From Spongospora subterranea f. sp. subterranea (Eukaryota > Endomyxa: Phytomyxea > Phytomyxea > Plasmodiophorida): a stretch of DNA of 64,000 nt. The stretch covers positions 62,001 to 126,000 of the forward strand of contig JAUGWO010000166.1 of the NCBI GenBank assembly GCA_049724395.1, written 5' to 3'. A program made the translations under genes and the position numbers. How positions within the stretch are numbered: position 1 is the stretch's first letter; each line of letters opens with the position of its first letter. Below the pieces are notes generated by a model. That model had not been told where the DNA came from. It saw only the letters and a list, made by a program, of their open reading frames with translations, and searched no databases. This document shows, piece by piece, positions 62,675 through 64,000 of the stretch.

Positions 62675-63991
62675 TCAATGTATCACATACGAATTTAAAG
62701 GCCCATGAGAAAATCTACAGTTGGCTTCTTGGCAGGAGTTGTGGAGATGAAAATATTTGCATGGAACGTCATGAGAATGGCTGCAATCTTCACCTTTGCA
62801 GCATGAACCCATCATAAAATACCGACAGATGGTTGCGCGTCTCTCTTGCGGCACATCATGGCTAAATGGACATTGTTCGGCTTTTGAGCAACGCATTTCT
62901 ATCCAAAACTGGCAAGGTGTGTTCCATTTTTGCGCCTGGCGAGAGAACGATGGCCGTGCCTTTTTTCCTTTTGGAGCCCCCAGTTTTTTTTTCTAGTTGC
63001 CTTTTCCTGTTAGACATAACATCAGGCACGGCGTCGATCGCATAAGTCTCTCTCAGTTCATCAGCAATGCTAGATAGACATGAGGCTTCCGGAGCAGCAG
63101 TGTCTCCCCCAGAATTAGCCACAACTTTCCGGTTGTTACTATCGTCAGAGTCTGAAAAATCTAATTCCAGCCCTGATTCTGACGACGACACAGATGATTC
63201 CTCGTCATCAATAACGTGATCCATTTGCGTTTGTTCCGATTCCTTTACACTCGGAGATGGGTTCTGAACACTGGAAGGAACAGTTGATGAGCTACTTGTA
63301 TGGAGTTGTTCGTTCATGAAGTGTATATGCTCATGGGGGGCAGATGAAAGCAAAAACCACGTTCGAGGGCGCGACTGCGGGATCGGAGGAGGATCCGTCA
63401 AAGGTGGAAGATGTAGCTTGATTAAGTCCTGAAGACTTGATTTGAAGATTTCCAACTGATTTTGTTTGGGAATTGAAACAGGACGATTCGGGGACGATCT
63501 CCGACAAATAAAGACTTCAGGGTCGCTTAACAGCAATAAAGGGTCTTGAAGGATTTCAACTAATAGATCCTGTAGATGCGATGACATTTCGCGGATTCTG
63601 GCCAATTGAGCACTGGTGGATTTCGACAAGACGCGACGCGTTTTTCCGAGCTTCGACTCTTTCCGTATAGCACTGAGTGTCACCTTGACGAGATTGGGGA
63701 TTTGCAAATCTTCGGCAAGTAGGAGGTTATAAACGTGGCGCAGAACGCTTGCCGAATAGGCGCCGCATACTTTGGTAAGCTTGTTCGTGTATCCATCGCT
63801 GGCCGCGATGGTCATGCCACTGAGTAACCTGGGTTTACAGGTCTTCGATTAAAACCAGTCGGAAGTCCGGGCTTACCGAGTATAACAATTATTTGCGTGA
63901 CCTGTTTGTGTCGAATCTGAGCCGGTGGACCCCATTTCTTTGTCAGTATTCTTGTCACCGAAAATAGTCTGGAACCAGTGGGCGGCGCCAT
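62675..63991 (-). CDS. CCCH zinc-finger protein with TFIIS-N-like N-terminal domain
   Basis: From the ATG at 63991 (MAPPTGSRLFSVTRILTKKW) a 63-nt intron leads to the main exon. The N-terminal helices (ASVLRHVYNLLLAEDLQIPN, LVKVTLSAIRKESKLGKTRR, LSKSTSAQLARIREMSSHLQ) resemble a TFIIS N-terminal/LEDGF bundle (L--T-IGK-vr-L...A--l---w). The middle is acidic and Ser-rich (SSESGLELDFSDSDDSNNRK). A 37-nt intron (62993-63029) shifts frame into KKKLGAPKGKKARPSFSRQA and three CCCH fingers: CQFWIEMRCSKAEQCPFSH, CRYFMMGSCCKGEDCSHSH and CKYFHLHNSCQEANCRFSH. The stop is at 62675. TFIIS-N plus CCCH recalls PNUTS (PPP1R10), which has one finger; three fingers recall ZC3H4/6/8. No RVxF PP1-docking motif is evident. 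Nuclear RNA/transcription role inferred. Confidence 0.8.
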
Positions 63992-64000
63992 GATTATCGA

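Noticed and set aside
62990-63005. Apparent frameshift at a run of nine A in the CCCH gene
   Set aside because: A 37-nt GT-AG intron at 62993-63029 joins the frames cleanly in phase 0, so no error or recoding is needed.

Overview
The window is nuclear DNA of a compact, intron-rich eukaryote. About 20 genes can be recognised. Most are split into exons of 100-900 bp by very short GT-AG introns, usually 37-65 nt and sometimes apparently near 30 nt, with little space between genes. The gene set combines general eukaryotic machinery (RPL31, LSM3, MCM2, Ku70, WDR83, Rab6, SETD2-type methyltransferase, DHHC acyltransferase, USP9X/USP24-type deubiquitinase) with less common features: a bacterial-type GH15 glycosidase, a PPR protein, a short-loop GFAT with an N-terminal leader, and a Clueless protein carrying a PH domain. 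This argues against yeast or a typical animal and fits a protist. A rhizarian or other SAR lineage, or an early opisthokont, would fit, but that placement is inference.

Layout. 1-4.1 kb: partial RPL31 (-), SETD2-like (-), LSM3 (+). 4.4-12.2 kb: degenerate kinesin-like (+), PH-CLU (+), CUE-domain protein (-). 12.7-15.5 kb: small unknown gene (+), MDR oxidoreductase (+), RGG-rich protein (-). 15.5-21.7 kb: poorly resolved candidate genes around GFAT (-, 17.2-19.4 kb). 22.0-28.3 kb: GH15 (+), C-type-lectin-like secreted protein (+), Ku70 (+). 28.3-30.2 kb: non-coding block with a long imperfect inverted repeat and a 21-copy minisatellite with a 360-bp higher-order period. 30.5-34.2 kb: large coiled-coil/disordered protein (+). 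35.1-44.5 kb: giant USP9X/USP24-like deubiquitinase (-). 45.8-48.9 kb: ENPP phosphodiesterase (+), PPR protein (+). 49.1-55.0 kb: WDR83 (-), LOTUS/zinc-knuckle protein (+), MCM2 (+). 55.3-60.2 kb: mercaptopyruvate sulfurtransferase (-), DHHC acyltransferase (-), a possible unknown gene (+), glycosyltransferase-like type II membrane protein (-). 61.4-64.0 kb: Rab6 (+), TFIIS-N-like/CCCH protein (-).

The neighbours do not form a pathway or operon; this is ordinary eukaryotic gene order with several head-to-head and tail-to-tail pairs. Exon joins were made by hand from reading frame, GT-AG sites and family similarity, so boundaries marked as approximate should be treated so. No tRNA, rRNA, CRISPR, virus-like element or LTR element was found. 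The strongest points for follow-up are the GFAT leader directly in front of the catalytic cysteine, the PH-CLU fusion, the Tudor-knot/chromo-barrel-like module inside the giant deubiquitinase, the kinesin that appears to have lost its nucleotide switch motifs, and the minisatellite beside Ku70.
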